From: Flectonema sp. DT1601
Lineage: Eukaryota; Euglenozoa; Diplonemea; Diplonemida; Diplonemidae
Assembly: GCA_964019425.1 (NCBI GenBank)
Contig: OZ025849.1
Location: forward strand, 62,001-126,000
DNA: 64,000 bases
Direction of reading: 5' to 3'
Each line of letters begins with the position of its first letter. Position 1 is the stretch's first letter. Shown here in pieces: positions 11,849 to 21,529 of this stretch. Under the pieces are notes generated by a model. The model worked only from the letters and a program-made list of their open reading frames with translations, had not been told where the DNA came from and did not search any database. Made by a program: the position numbers and the translations under genes.

Positions 11849-14800
11849 TCAAGATTGAACATTAACTTCGTGGAATGCAGACAGAATCCTGTCGCACTGG
11901 GAAAATAAATCATAAGAAATAGAATGTAATCAGTAAACCAGATCAATTGATTCATCTGTGAGGGAAAATAATAAATTCAACATACGATAAGAGCACCTCC
12001 ACCTCCCACCATTCCGATGAAAAAGTTCTTGTAGTGCCAATCACAGGTCGAACCCGCCCACCACCAATCACAACTACAATGTCCCCCTCCAGTCTTTCCC
12101 ATGGAGCACTTCCCGTGAGGCTCACAATGTGGGCACGGCAGGCAATCAATGCTGTAGAAATCCTGTTTTGTTTTTTTTGTTTTTTTTTAATATCCTCCTC
12201 AGGGTAAGAATTCTCAAAATCGATTGAAATTGATTTCTGAAAAAAACTACCGATTTTTTCCTCACGAGAAACAATTCCTGTTACAACCGGGAAAAAACTC
12301 CCCCACAGTGAAAAAAAAACTAAATAGTAATTACATCAGTCATGGAAGACAAATTTTAGAATAAAATAAAAACATACGTAAGAGCAAGTCTCGCAGTTAA
12401 GTCCTTCAAATCCGTAGTCACACTCACACCGCATGGAGTCGGTTGTTTCATTGTGGTAACAGGCACCAGCAGATGTACACTCACACATTCCACATGGACA
12501 ATCGACTCCTCTAGGAAGTGATGTGATAGCAGGCGAGAGAGTACAGTCGTCTTTGAATTCGATTGTCTGAGTTCCGTTAACACCATAGATTGAAAGGGTC
12601 GATCCATTGTTAGGCGTGACATAAACCTCATATGTATCTATTCTATAACCTTCTGAGTTTCTTGCTAGAATTTCACACGTTATTGAACTAGAGTCGTGAT
12701 ATGTTGCTGGACCTGTAAAAACATCATCGTCACCAACCTGCTTGAAAATACAATACAAATTTGGCCCAGTGTCAGCAAAATTACTACCATCGATCTCAAT
12801 AGATTGACATCCCCACCTACGAGTTGTTCTTGGATATGTGCTAATTACAGAAGGCGAAGGGTCGTATATAACAGCAGAAGGTAGAGGACCATATGAGACA
12901 TCAGTTATGCCGGTTTTGTTGTAGGTATTTCCATTAAAAACTATTGAAAAGAAAACCTTACCCAAAAGATCCTTCATTGTTGATATTGGTATTGTAAAGG
13001 AAACATCACCAACAGTCGTTGGATAAGTAACATTCTGCTCTATTGGATGGTTAACGCTGTCAAGAACTATCCAATCACTACCTGGAGGGGTACCACAAAT
13101 AACAGCGCTATAATTACACATTACAATATTAATGCCAGATACACCAGGTTTGATGTTATTCGGAACATCAACACGGTAACCTGCTTCAACAGCTAGTTTT
13201 TCATGACCTTCATTGTTGATGATTGACGGAGATCCCTTCTTTCCTTGAACTGTTAAAGCACCAGATAAGTAAAACGGAAGACTAACAGCACCCATTGCCC
13301 TAGCAAATGCTTGTACTGGTGGAAGCAGTCTCATTCCTGCAAAGAACGTAGCTTTCCGATTTCTCTCATCAGGACTACCAGTAGAATTTAACCAAGGGTA
13401 ATCTTTATCATAAATAACTGGATTAATATATCCAGAAAACGGATTATAATTAACCAAAAGTTTTGAGAAACCGACAACTTTCGAAAAGTCTGGAACAGTA
13501 CCAGTTAATGTATTGTAGTCAAACGTATAAATCCTGGGATTGACGGCATAATTTGGGGGTAAAGGCTTCTTCATATAATCCAACAACGATTCAGGTAGAG
13601 TTCCACTAAGCTTATTATTGTTAACGAGAAATTGATAGATATTAGGTGAAGAAGCGAAACTATCAGGGATTGTTCCTGAAAGCATATTAAACTGAAGCGT
13701 CAGCGATTCCAACTTCGTTAACTTAAATAGAGACGACGGCATCGTTCCTGAAATAGCCGGTTGGATTATAGTATTCCCAATGTGTCTCGATTCAATTGTA
13801 ATTGTAGTCAATTTCGGTAAATCTGTAAACATATCAGGAATCGATCCATTGAAAAAACTCTGAGAAAGAATTAAAATTTTCAACGAACTTAACTCGAACA
13901 ACTCTTTCGGTATGACACCCCCAACTGCTGTATCTTCAATAATAAGCGTTTCCAATAGTTTCCATGCACCGATACAGGTTGATAGTGTTCCCCTTAGGTA
14001 TCCATTATTCTGAATTTGAAGCTGATGTAGCTGCACCATTTCACACATAGACGCAAACGGAATCTCACAATTAAACGCGTTTGTAAATAATAAAACATTT
14101 TTAACACCTACTAATCCCTTTCCAAAATCACTCGGAAGTGATGAAAAGTAATTGTTATTTAATTGTAATACTTCCAGTGATTTGCAATTTGAGATGCTAC
14201 TAGGTATCGACCCACTCATCTGATTGTGATCTAAGTACAAGAAAGAAAGATCAACAGCATTCCCTAATTCAGGCAGTGTTCCTGTTGTTGGTGTTGTTGT
14301 TGTTGTTGTTGTTGTTTTTCCCCCTTACAACATACTTAAAACGCAAAAAAATATATATAAAAAATAATAGTACACATTACATACCAGTTATTTTATTATT
14401 AGAAGCTTGAAGGACGGTGATTCCAGAGGCAAAGAAATTTGGAGGAATGGAAGTAAACTGATTTCCCTCAATAAAGACAGCAGAATGCTTGGCTGAAAAA
14501 GCATTGCTGTGAAAGTCGGGAATAGTGCCTGACATTCGGTTATTTCCAAGATTAAGAATTGTTAGATTCGCCATTCCCTTAACGGCTTCATGAATTGTTC
14601 CACTGAATGAACAGTTTGAAAAATCAATAATGCGGATGTTACTTAGATTCCAAAACGAAGGAGGCAACACACCACTTAAATCAGAATTAGCACAAGTAAC
14701 CACAGATAAACCAGTACTCACAATTCCTATAGTCGCAGGTAGCGTTCCAGCAAGTATCGTATTCGATATGTCGATTTCTTTCACTTTCGGCATTCTAAAT

Positions 14801-15213
14801 AAGTCACTAGCATCACCTGTGAATTTATTTCCATCTCCCAAATATACAAATTCTAAATAACTAACATTTTGGTTGAAAAACGGAAGGGGGCCGGTGAATG
14901 TATTTTGTGATAGATCTACTTTTTGAATGTATGGAAAATACGAGAATATTAATGCAGGCAGAATGCCACTTAAATTCGCCTGCTTGAGATCCATTTCCAG
15001 TAGATGGCCGGGTTTTCCTTGAGGAGCGCCGCACTTCAGTCCAGACCAATCACACGGGTTTTTTGATTCCCACTTCAATCCTTCAATTGATTGTGCCATA
15101 GCCTGTAATTGTGTCATTCCCTCCGGACTTATGTTTGAAGTCATGTTGTTTTTGCTATAGCTTACCTGAAGTAGTGCCCACAACACATAAACCAAAAGTA
15201 GTTTCAATTTCAT
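11849..15213 (-). CDS. LRR-TIG-EGF transmembrane receptor-like protein
   Basis: I read four exons: 15213-14385, 14281-12378, 12162-11986 and 11896-11849, joined by introns of 103, 215 and 89 nt with GTATGT donors and CAG acceptors. All joins keep phase and give about 985 residues. Residues 1-20 are a signal peptide (MKLKLLLVYVLWALLQVSYS). An LRR cap (NPCDWSGLKC) and many plant-type repeats (LxxLxLxxNxLSGxIP) fill roughly 50-560. A TIG/IPT-like domain lies near 750-855. Two Cys-rich EGF-like modules follow, the second (CPHCEPHGKCS...CSCDWWW) crossing into exon 3. A short hydrophobic stretch (FFIGMVGGGGALIV) is the likely membrane anchor. Such proteins display LRRs outside the cell for adhesion or ligand recognition. 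The architecture resembles dictyostelid LRR/TIG/EGF proteins. The first two joins are strong; the last exon is uncertain, because a nearer AG at about 11956 would give a different tail. Confidence 0.85.
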
Positions 15214-15690
15214 ATGTTCAGGTATCCCCTTCTGAAAGTTAAAGTAGTGTAATTATTCCTGTTGAATGTACACAAGAACATTATCAGTATTTAGTCATAC
15301 ATTATTAAATGTGTTGAATATGTAAACACGTAACTGCAAGATGAAAGCAAGCCGAGTGTGACTAATATTTTGAATTACCGGTAAACAATTAAGCTATGTA
15401 CCACCCCACACAAAACTAAAAAAAAAGAAAGACCGACCTGACCGACTGATATTGACAATGTGATGATGATGACGATGATGACAAGAACTTCGATGTCGAT
15501 ATATTTGCAGTGTGGACATTCCTTGATGTAAGCCGTGTTTTATATTCTGTATTCTGTTGATCCCTTTGTGTCTTTTGCTGTTCCTGATCATGATACTAAA
15601 CTGATCAAGCATCTCAACCACCACAGCATCAACAGCGCAGAACCCTACCCATCCTAATGCAAAATATGATTGCGAGCGTGATTGGAGCAG
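15214..15690. other. Upstream region of the LRR gene
   Basis: No gene was supported. The stretch is AT-rich near the LRR start, then has a GAT/GAC-type simple repeat at about 15460-15483. The frame at 15394-15699 (minus) is largely a reading of that simple repeat (a His-rich run) and is not called. Confidence 0.5.
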
Positions 15691-15960
15691 CATTAGCACA
15701 CTTGTCCATCTGGACCGAGTGCTGCCTAAGCCTGGCTTAGTTGACAGCAGCGTGAGTCACTTGGGTCATGAGGAGGCAGATTTCTCCAACTTCACATGCC
15801 ATCTACCTCATGACCAAGTGTGCTTGCAGGGAAGAGAAGAGGCTGCTCTGCGCTCACAAACATAGTGCAGATGAGGGACGGAGGGCTGTTGCCACACTGC
15901 AACATGCATGGAGCACCAGTGACATACTTATCCAAAAAGCTAAAAGCTAAAGCTAAGCTA
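15690..15960 (+). other. GC-richer coding-like relic, unidentified
   Basis: Base composition jumps to roughly half G+C between AT-rich flanks. Two plus-strand frames are open over parts of it; one reads VLPKPGLVDSSVSHLGHEEA and on to an in-frame stop near 15864, the other is open at 15768-15950. Neither is recognised. The abrupt composition change and broken reading suggest a decayed transposon or transferred gene piece. It ends in a short aagctaaagctaagctaagc simple repeat at about 15938-15963. Confidence 0.35.
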
Positions 15961-16077
15961 AGCTATTTAGCTTTTTTTATGAAAAAACTTTTTTTAATTT
16001 TTGGTATGTTCCTATACTTTTTCGATATTTTTTTGGTTTTGTGGGGAAAAAAAGTGTGGGGGGAAAAAACAATCACT

Positions 16078-16475
16078 ACTGTAAAGAGAAATATTCTCGC
16101 GTATTTGGGGATTTTTTTTAAAACTCGCGGGTTTTTCCCCACAAGAATATATCCCTGCCACAGAGGATATTTATGAAAGTCAGTGGATCAAGAATGCAAG
16201 GAATCTTTGTATTTCCATCAAGTGTAAGTTGGAACAAAGAACTATTTACCTAGCTAACACAACTAAAAACAACTATACTGCATAATAAAAATAATTTTGC
16301 TGTAGCTTTCCTCTGTAGCACATGTATTTTCTTCACAAAAAGGAACTAAAAAAAATGGCTGGCTAAAATGTATGTTGGCAGGGAAATACTTTTGCAGGGA
16401 AAAATTCTCGCAGATTTAGAAAAAATGAAAAAAACTTGCGGGTTTTTTCCCCATAAGAATATTTCTCTTTACAGT
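16078..16475. mobile_element. Foldback/MITE-like inverted repeat
   Basis: ACTGTAAAGAGAAATATTCT at 16078-16097 is matched exactly by its reverse complement at 16456-16475. Inside each arm a cgcgggtttttcccc-like segment and a tccctgcca segment recur in mirrored order, so the arms are related over about 80 bases. The middle is AT-rich and non-coding. This is the form of a non-autonomous foldback DNA element of about 400 bp. No clear target duplication was identified. Confidence 0.5.
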
Positions 16476-16606
16476 AATTATAATATTTCCAGTATCCACC
16501 ACTACAGGTTTTTGTTTGTGTGTTTTTTGGACCATTTAAGTTGTTAAGTGATGTGATTTTTCGATATTTGCGCAACCTGGTATCTGCAAAGAAAACATTT
16601 CATAAT

Positions 16607-17026
16607 TCAACTATGTGTACTGTTGGGAGAGAAATATGTTTTTTTTTTTGATATGACAGGCAAATTATTACTTACAATCAACACCGAGCCTGATTTTTCG
16701 GCCATACTTACCTTAACACACATTTTCCCCACCTGGATTAAAAAAAATGTCACCAAAAGGAGGGTTGCTCCAGACTTGACTGTTCCTTTCCTTTCTTTCA
16801 TTCGTCTCACTAAACTTGAAGCATTGGCAACCATAAACTGTTGTTTGACTGCATTTCCGTTGTTTACGTTTCGTTTTTCTATTTTTCGAGGCACACCTTT
16901 ACGCACTTTCCCTTTTAGTTTGTAAATAGGTTCTGCAACGGTACCCAGAAACGGTGCGATATCAATTCGATGTGTCATGCGAGTACCATTTTGTCTTGCT
17001 TTTTGAAAAGATTCATAATCAACCAT
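16607..17026 (-). CDS. Hypothetical basic protein, doubtful
   Basis: A 139-codon frame starting MVDYESFQKARQ. Residues 40-90 are Lys/Arg-rich (KGKVRKGVPRKIEKRNV); a hydrophobic stretch follows (ATLLLVTFFLIQVG). A good donor (AAG|GTAAGTATGG) lies after MCVK, so the true coding part may end there and splice on. The start codon falls at the inner edge of the inverted repeat beginning at 17028, so the annotated 5' end may be an artefact of that insertion. The product is not recognised, and the frame may not be real. Confidence 0.35.
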   Translation of the reverse strand: MVDYESFQKARQNGTRMTHRIDIAPFLGTVAEPIYKLKGKVRKGVPRKIEKRNVNNGNAVKQQFMVANASSLVRRMKERKGTVKSGATLLLVTFFLIQVGKMCVKVSMAEKSGSVLIVSNNLPVISKKKTYFSPNSTHS

Positions 17027-17027
17027 A

Positions 17028-17799
17028 GATAGAAGTGCCCTCCAAATTTGTAGGGCGCCTGGTGAAAATCAGCCACAAAAATTTGTAGGGCCAAAATAGG
17101 ACCATTGTAGGGCCAAAATAGGGCCATTGTAGGGCCAAAATAGGGCGCTGGAGGGCGCGTAGGGCGCTTTTTTAATTAAATTTAGTATAATGCCGAGCTC
17201 ATTTTGACACACCCCTGCCCTCAGCGAGGGTCGAATCGCATCTTAATTTACTTTTCTCCGGTTCGCCCGATCAAATGCGTCTCTGGGATATCAGTTTACT
17301 TGCCACTAGTAAACTTCTTTTTTTTCTCACAAGGTACCGTGAAGACCGGCCTATTAACAGGTTAGCAAGAACGCACTCTCCCTCCTCGAATCCCTCTATA
17401 TTCGACTCGGTGCATTCTGCGGGCTAATCAGCTCCTTGTAGATCTGGGATGCATCGTCCACCGAAATGAGTTTCAGCTTCAGGGATTGCAGCAGGCTCCG
17501 GAAGCTCTCAAGGAGTGGCCCATTGTTTTTGCCATTGTTGACCGTCGAACCATGACCTGAGGTCTCGGGTTCGAACCCCGTGACATCCTCTTTTCTCTTT
17601 TTCGAAAGACTGCCAAGCATGTCAAAAAAAAATTTTGGCTTCTGCGTCAAAATACTTGTGCGTCAGTGTAAGTCCCCGTCAATTTAGCTCTCTTATAGTA
17701 ATAAAAAAGGAAAAAAAAATCGCCCTCCAAAATAATATTTATATTAAAAGCGCCCTACAAGCGCCCTACACGCCTTCCAAATTGTAGGGCACTTCCATC
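17028..17799. mobile_element. Non-autonomous TIR DNA transposon, TA-flanked
   Basis: The left end GATAGAAGTGCCCTCC and the right end (read inward GATGGAAGTGCCCTAC) form imperfect terminal inverted repeats. They continue with caaatttg and agggcgc. Each end abuts a TA (17026-17027 and 17800-17801), as expected for a TA-duplicating (Tc1/mariner-like) insertion. The subterminal part at 17070-17140 has three copies of a 22-bp ttgtagggccaaaatagg unit. The interior holds an 84-codon minus frame (17396-17650) of unknown nature and a perfect Pol III B-box-like GGTTCGAACCC at 17568-17578. No transposase is encoded. Confidence 0.65.
17568..17578 (+). promoter_or_regulatory. Pol III B-box-like sequence
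   Basis: GGTTCGAACCC matches the Pol III B box and could form a short T-arm stem (CGGG/CCCG). No matching A box is evident at the expected distance upstream, so it is at best a remnant of a tRNA or tRNA-derived SINE inside the DNA element. Confidence 0.35.
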
Positions 17800-17873
17800 T
17801 ATGGTACAATAAACAAAAAAAACTTTGCTCACAACGGGTTGTCGCGAATGCTTCAACCTGGGTACAGAGTGAT

Positions 17874-18057
17874 GGGGGGGAAGACTGTTTCATCAGGTTC
17901 ATACGAATATAAATCTCTGTATTGTATCAGAACTCAATAATAAAATTAAAAAACTCATGACACGGTGACTAAAAATGTTAATACAGGCTAACACTCTGCA
18001 ATTGACGTACTTGCTCTACATTGTCATCAATGTTTCTAACTTATCTGCTTCAGGGGG
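17874..18057. repeat. G-run-headed block, copy 1
   Basis: A run of seven G is followed by aagactgttt and about 175 bp that recur at 25716, 32103, 34931 and 40374. This copy stops at a second G-run (cttcaggggg, about 18048-18057) and is then joined to an NTPase gene fragment. The block resembles the far 3' end of the retroelement copies listed below: both have ctgtttgatt next to the G-run, then tgtatc and a gtgacta stretch. It may be the 3' end of a related, truncated subfamily. Confidence 0.6.
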
Positions 18058-18180
18058 AGTGTTACAGAAGGAATCCCTTTCTTCTTTCCCATCTCATGAT
18101 TTGTCTTTATAAAAAAATAGACTAACATTTTAGTTTCCTTAGCTGCAACAGGTAGGAAAAAGTTGCGGATATAAGGACAC
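18058..18180 (-). pseudogene. N-terminal fragment of the P-loop NTPase gene
   Basis: About 110 bp match the part of the NTPase genes encoding KMGKKKGIPSV and the segment upstream of it. The fragment starts directly after a G-run and, at ggtaggaaaaagttgcggat, passes into the MORN gene leader. That same string occurs in both sequences, so the join probably arose by recombination in this short identity. The rest of the NTPase is absent. Confidence 0.7.
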
Positions 18181-18194
18181 TATAAGGTGAAGGA

Positions 18195-18386
18195 AACCGA
18201 GTGTTAGAAAATAGAACTGAAGAAGGTCACTATACTCGTCATAGACTTAACGGTTGGTGTAAAATAACATCACCGATAACTACATTCACTGGTAGATATC
18301 GATACGGAATGCCAAACGGACTTGCAAAAATATTTCTACGATCGCAATCAATGCGAGAAGGTATCTTCAGAGACGGTATGATCTAA
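18195..18386 (+). pseudogene. MORN-repeat gene, 5' part
   Basis: The frame reads HRLNGWCKI...FTGRYRYGMPNG...GIFRDGMI, with the GxYxxGxxxG spacing of MORN repeats. MORN proteins usually contact membranes or scaffold proteins. In this copy the GRYRYGMPNG segment is unbroken, while every full-unit copy carries a stop there. Instead it is cut after GIFRDGMI by a deletion that fuses it to the unit boundary at 18385. Confidence 0.65.
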
Positions 18387-18662
18387 GGTGTGTAGCAACG
18401 AAATGCCTTACTGCCATTAATCGGTACGTTGGTACTCGGGCTTTGCACAAATTTATTTTAGTTACAAAAATACTTAGTTAAAATACCTCCGTCTGCTTCC
18501 GCAATGGTCCTAGGGGAAAGGCTTCTTTCATAGAAGAGAACACTTCGATTATTCAACGCTTGCAAGAAGGTGCAATCACAAAGGACAAATGAAAAAAGAG
18601 AGTTTTCAACAAACCGAACTAAACTAAACGCCCAAGAGAAAAAAAGGGGGAAAGAAGCTATT

Positions 18663-20423
18663 TTAAGGGCCAGACATTTGGTATTCATCCTCATCAGATT
18701 GGGAGGGTTCAGAGTTTTCTTGGTTCTGTTCTAGCCAGTAGTTCATGAGTGGATCATCTTTTTTTGCGCTTAGAAGGTGCTTAACATGTGCCATACGATG
18801 CATAACAACCTCACTCCCCCGACGTCTCAGAATAGTTGAATCGGGATTTCTTCGCAATAAGCTTTTAAAGATATGTCTCTCCTCTCTTGTCACAGCTTCA
18901 TAACCCAATGGCCCTGATTCAACTACCTTTAAGAGGATGGCTTCGATCGTCTTATTATTTACATCTCTCAAGACTTCACAGCTCTCATCATAGCTGCGGC
19001 CAAGTGATGTCATAAACTGTGCATGACTCTCTCCCACAGAATTCTCAAGGACCTCCTCCAGATCGCCGAGATTTCCCCCCAGCAAGGCGTACCAACCCTT
19101 CAGTGTTGATTCTGCAGCAGTCTTGTTTCCCCCTAGAAGCTTCATGTAATCGTCCCGGTTTCCAAATTTGGAGAAGTAGCCGTCAACAAACTGACTCCGA
19201 GACAGTGGCGGGACGTGGACAAACTTAACGTGACTCCTCGAGATATACTGGACAACGTCCCCAATCTGTTGGTGTTTTTATTATTTTTTAGAGAGGGAAA
19301 GAGCCTGTGGTTGAACTGCTGGCAGGCACATACAAGTTGTAAAATGGCATACTTGAGGGACGCTCGCTTCGAAGATCACTGGACCGACTTGGTCATCGTA
19401 TGTGTATGTCCTACCAAATAGATATGTGCTACTTGCGAATGATCCACAATCCTTGTACTCCAGACCAGCCTTCGATTCTTTGTTTGTCTTGAGATTGATG
19501 TAGAGCGCGAGCGGGTGTCCATAGACTGGTCTGCAGAATTCCTGATCAACCCAATGGAGGAAGGAGAACGCGCTGCGTTTATCAGTTATACCCAGTTTTT
19601 CGTACATGGCTGTTTCGATGTCGAGTTCCTTGCCAGTGGACAATCCAATTTCGAGCTTCAGGACACAGGACCTTCCTTCGAGAGCCTTCTCAATTGTTGT
19701 GCTTTTCCCAGCGGCATTTGGGCCTCCTACAAACATGAACTTCCCCTCTTTTGTTACATTAAAGTCGTTGACATAGGTCTGAATCTCCTTGATTGTGGTG
19801 CGGCTGTTGTAGATGTCCGTTATCCTCTCATTGTACAACTCTGGTGAAGGCTGGCCAAGTCTGAGGACTTGGTGAAGAGCCACAAATAGTCGCAGGGTAT
19901 CACCAAACAAAAATAGCGGTGTTGCAGCAATGCCAAGAAGGAACTTAACAACAGCCTTATCCAGGCTAATAAATGGGGCTAACGCAGCTGGTATCAAAAA
20001 CATGAAGGCTATCAACAGAGGTGGCTGTACTAGAATTGGCCAATAACCATAATATGTCAGTGTCACAATAGCACAGATCAAAAGCAACCATGAGATACAT
20101 ATAAGGGTGTTATCAAGGGTATATATTCCTGGTGTTGGCGGTGTTGGTGCTGGTGTTGGCGGTGTTGGTGCTGGTGTTGGCGGTGTTGGTGCTGGTGTTG
20201 GCGGTGTTGGTGCTGGTGTTGGCGGTGTTGGTGCTGGTGTTACAGAAGGAATCCCTTTCTTCTTTCCCATCTTATGATTTGTCTTTATGGGAAAATAGAC
20301 TAACATTTTAGTTTCCTTAGCTGCAACAGGTAGGAAAAAGTTGCGGATATAAACACTACAACAGCAAAGTGCCAGTGTTAGCCACGCAGTGTCGTTAATA
20401 TATCCCTTGTGTTTCCTACCCAT
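18663..20423 (-). CDS. Membrane-anchored P-loop NTPase, copy 1
   Basis: Exon 1 is 20423-19353 and exon 2 is 19265-18663. The 87-nt intron (donor CAA|GTATGC, acceptor caacag) keeps phase and gives 557 residues. Hydrophobic segments lie near 10-33, 103-127, 130-152 and 156-175. Between the first two is a Thr/Pro array with five TPAPTPP heptads. Residues 233-242 are a Walker A motif (GGPNAAGKST); GPVIFEAS near 350 may be Walker B. The C-terminal 200 residues (from IGDVVQYI) are helical and end in an acidic tail (SQSDEDEY). The NTPase part should face the cytosol. The family is not recognised: an AAA/STAND-type ATPase is a guess from the P-loop and following layout. It is divergent from the MORN gene across a 270-bp spacer. 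Confidence 0.8.
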
Positions 20424-20429
20424 TTTGTG

Positions 20430-20600
20430 TTCTGTGGAGGAATAAGGTTAACTATCGAATCGATCGACTATGTCGATTAATTTTTATTTTCCGTCTCGAT
20501 CAAGACGCTAAACCGAGTGTTTCTTTCTCATAAAAAAAAAAAAAAAATAAATAAATAAAAGAATAAATTTAAAAAAAAAAAAAGAATAAACAATGGTAGG
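20430..20600. promoter_or_regulatory. Divergent NTPase/MORN spacer with satellite motif
   Basis: The spacer between the two divergent genes carries one unit of the satellite also found upstream of retroelement copy C and in arrays at 55-63 kb. It has the palindrome region ATCGACTATGTCGAT, then attttccgtc, tcaagacgctaaac, A/AATA tracts and ataaacaatgg. Its place between divergent starts makes it a candidate bidirectional promoter; that role is inferred. The same spacer recurs at 23277-23440, 28225-28390 and 31006-31170. Confidence 0.5.
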
Positions 20601-21037
20601 AAAAAGTTGCAGATATAAGGAAACCGAGTGTTAGAAAATAGAACTGAAGAAGGTCACTATACTCGTCATAGACTTAACGGTTGGTGTAAAATAACATCAC
20701 CGATAACTACATTCACTGGTAGATATTAATACGGAATGCCAAACGGACTTGCAAAAATATTTCTACGATCGCAATCAATGCGAGAAGGTATCTTCAGAGA
20801 CGATATGATCTGGACTGGTTCTGAAGCTGTTGAGGGAACTCCTAACGGATTCGGTCGGGGAATATTAATAACAGGAACAACCTTTGAAGGGAAATCAACA
20901 ATGGGATGTGTCCTGTAGACGGAATATTCACATTTCCTGACGGCAGAACTGAATCAATATCAAACATCTTCAACCTTGTATTATTCGATAACGGTGATGA
21001 CTTACCTGATCCTGTAGCTGAGTGGTTGGAAATCTGA
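20600..21037 (+). pseudogene. MORN-repeat gene, copy 1
   Basis: Protein-like sequence continues across HRLNGWCKI, YGMPNGLAKIF, GIFRDDMIWTG, GTPNGFGRGILITGTTFEG and, in a shifted frame, DGIFTFPDGR...PDPVAEWLEI before a stop at 21035. It has at least one in-frame stop (in GRY*YGMPNG) and one frame change after GKSTMG. Both are present in copies 1 to 5, so they predate amplification. This copy alone reads RDDM instead of RDGM. Confidence 0.65.
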
Positions 21038-21529
21038 TTTGAGTTTCTTTGTTTTTTTATATAGTTTTATTTATTATCAACTTTTAAATATTTCTTTTAA
21101 TCACCTCGCCTGTGCAGACAAAACAAGGCTGTAGGAGAACTAGTCTGAGTCTGCTCGTTGTTCAGAGAATAAGCAAGCGAAGTGATTGGCTCTTTTTTTT
21201 TTCTTAATTTATTTTTAGTCTACGTAGCTGTGTTCCTAATGAATAAAATACAAGGTGTGTAGCAACGAAATGCCTTACTGCCATTAATCGGTACGTTGGT
21301 ACTCGGGCTTTGCACAAATTTATTTTAGTTACAAAAATACTTAGTTAAAATACCTCCGTCTGCTTCCGCAATGGTCCTAGGGGAAAGGCTTCTTTCATAG
21401 AAGAGAACACTTCGATTATTCAACGCTTGCAAGAAGGTGCAATCACAAAGGACAAATGAAAAAAGAGAGTTTTCAACAAACCGAACTAAACTAAACGCCC
21501 AAGAGAAAAAAAGGGGGAAAGAAGCTATT

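Noticed and set aside
18458-18694. Minus-strand 78-codon frame MRMNTKCLALKIA at each unit
   Set aside because: It overlaps the NTPase stop region in another frame and begins in the NTPase last exon; a shadow.
19515-19847. Plus-strand 110-codon frame repeated in every NTPase unit
   Set aside because: It is antisense to the NTPase P-loop region and is repeated only because the unit is; no independent coding evidence.
18663-20423. RHS- or Crinkler-type effector ATPase
   Set aside because: Layout after the P-loop is loosely reminiscent, but no diagnostic motif could be identified; left as an unassigned P-loop NTPase.
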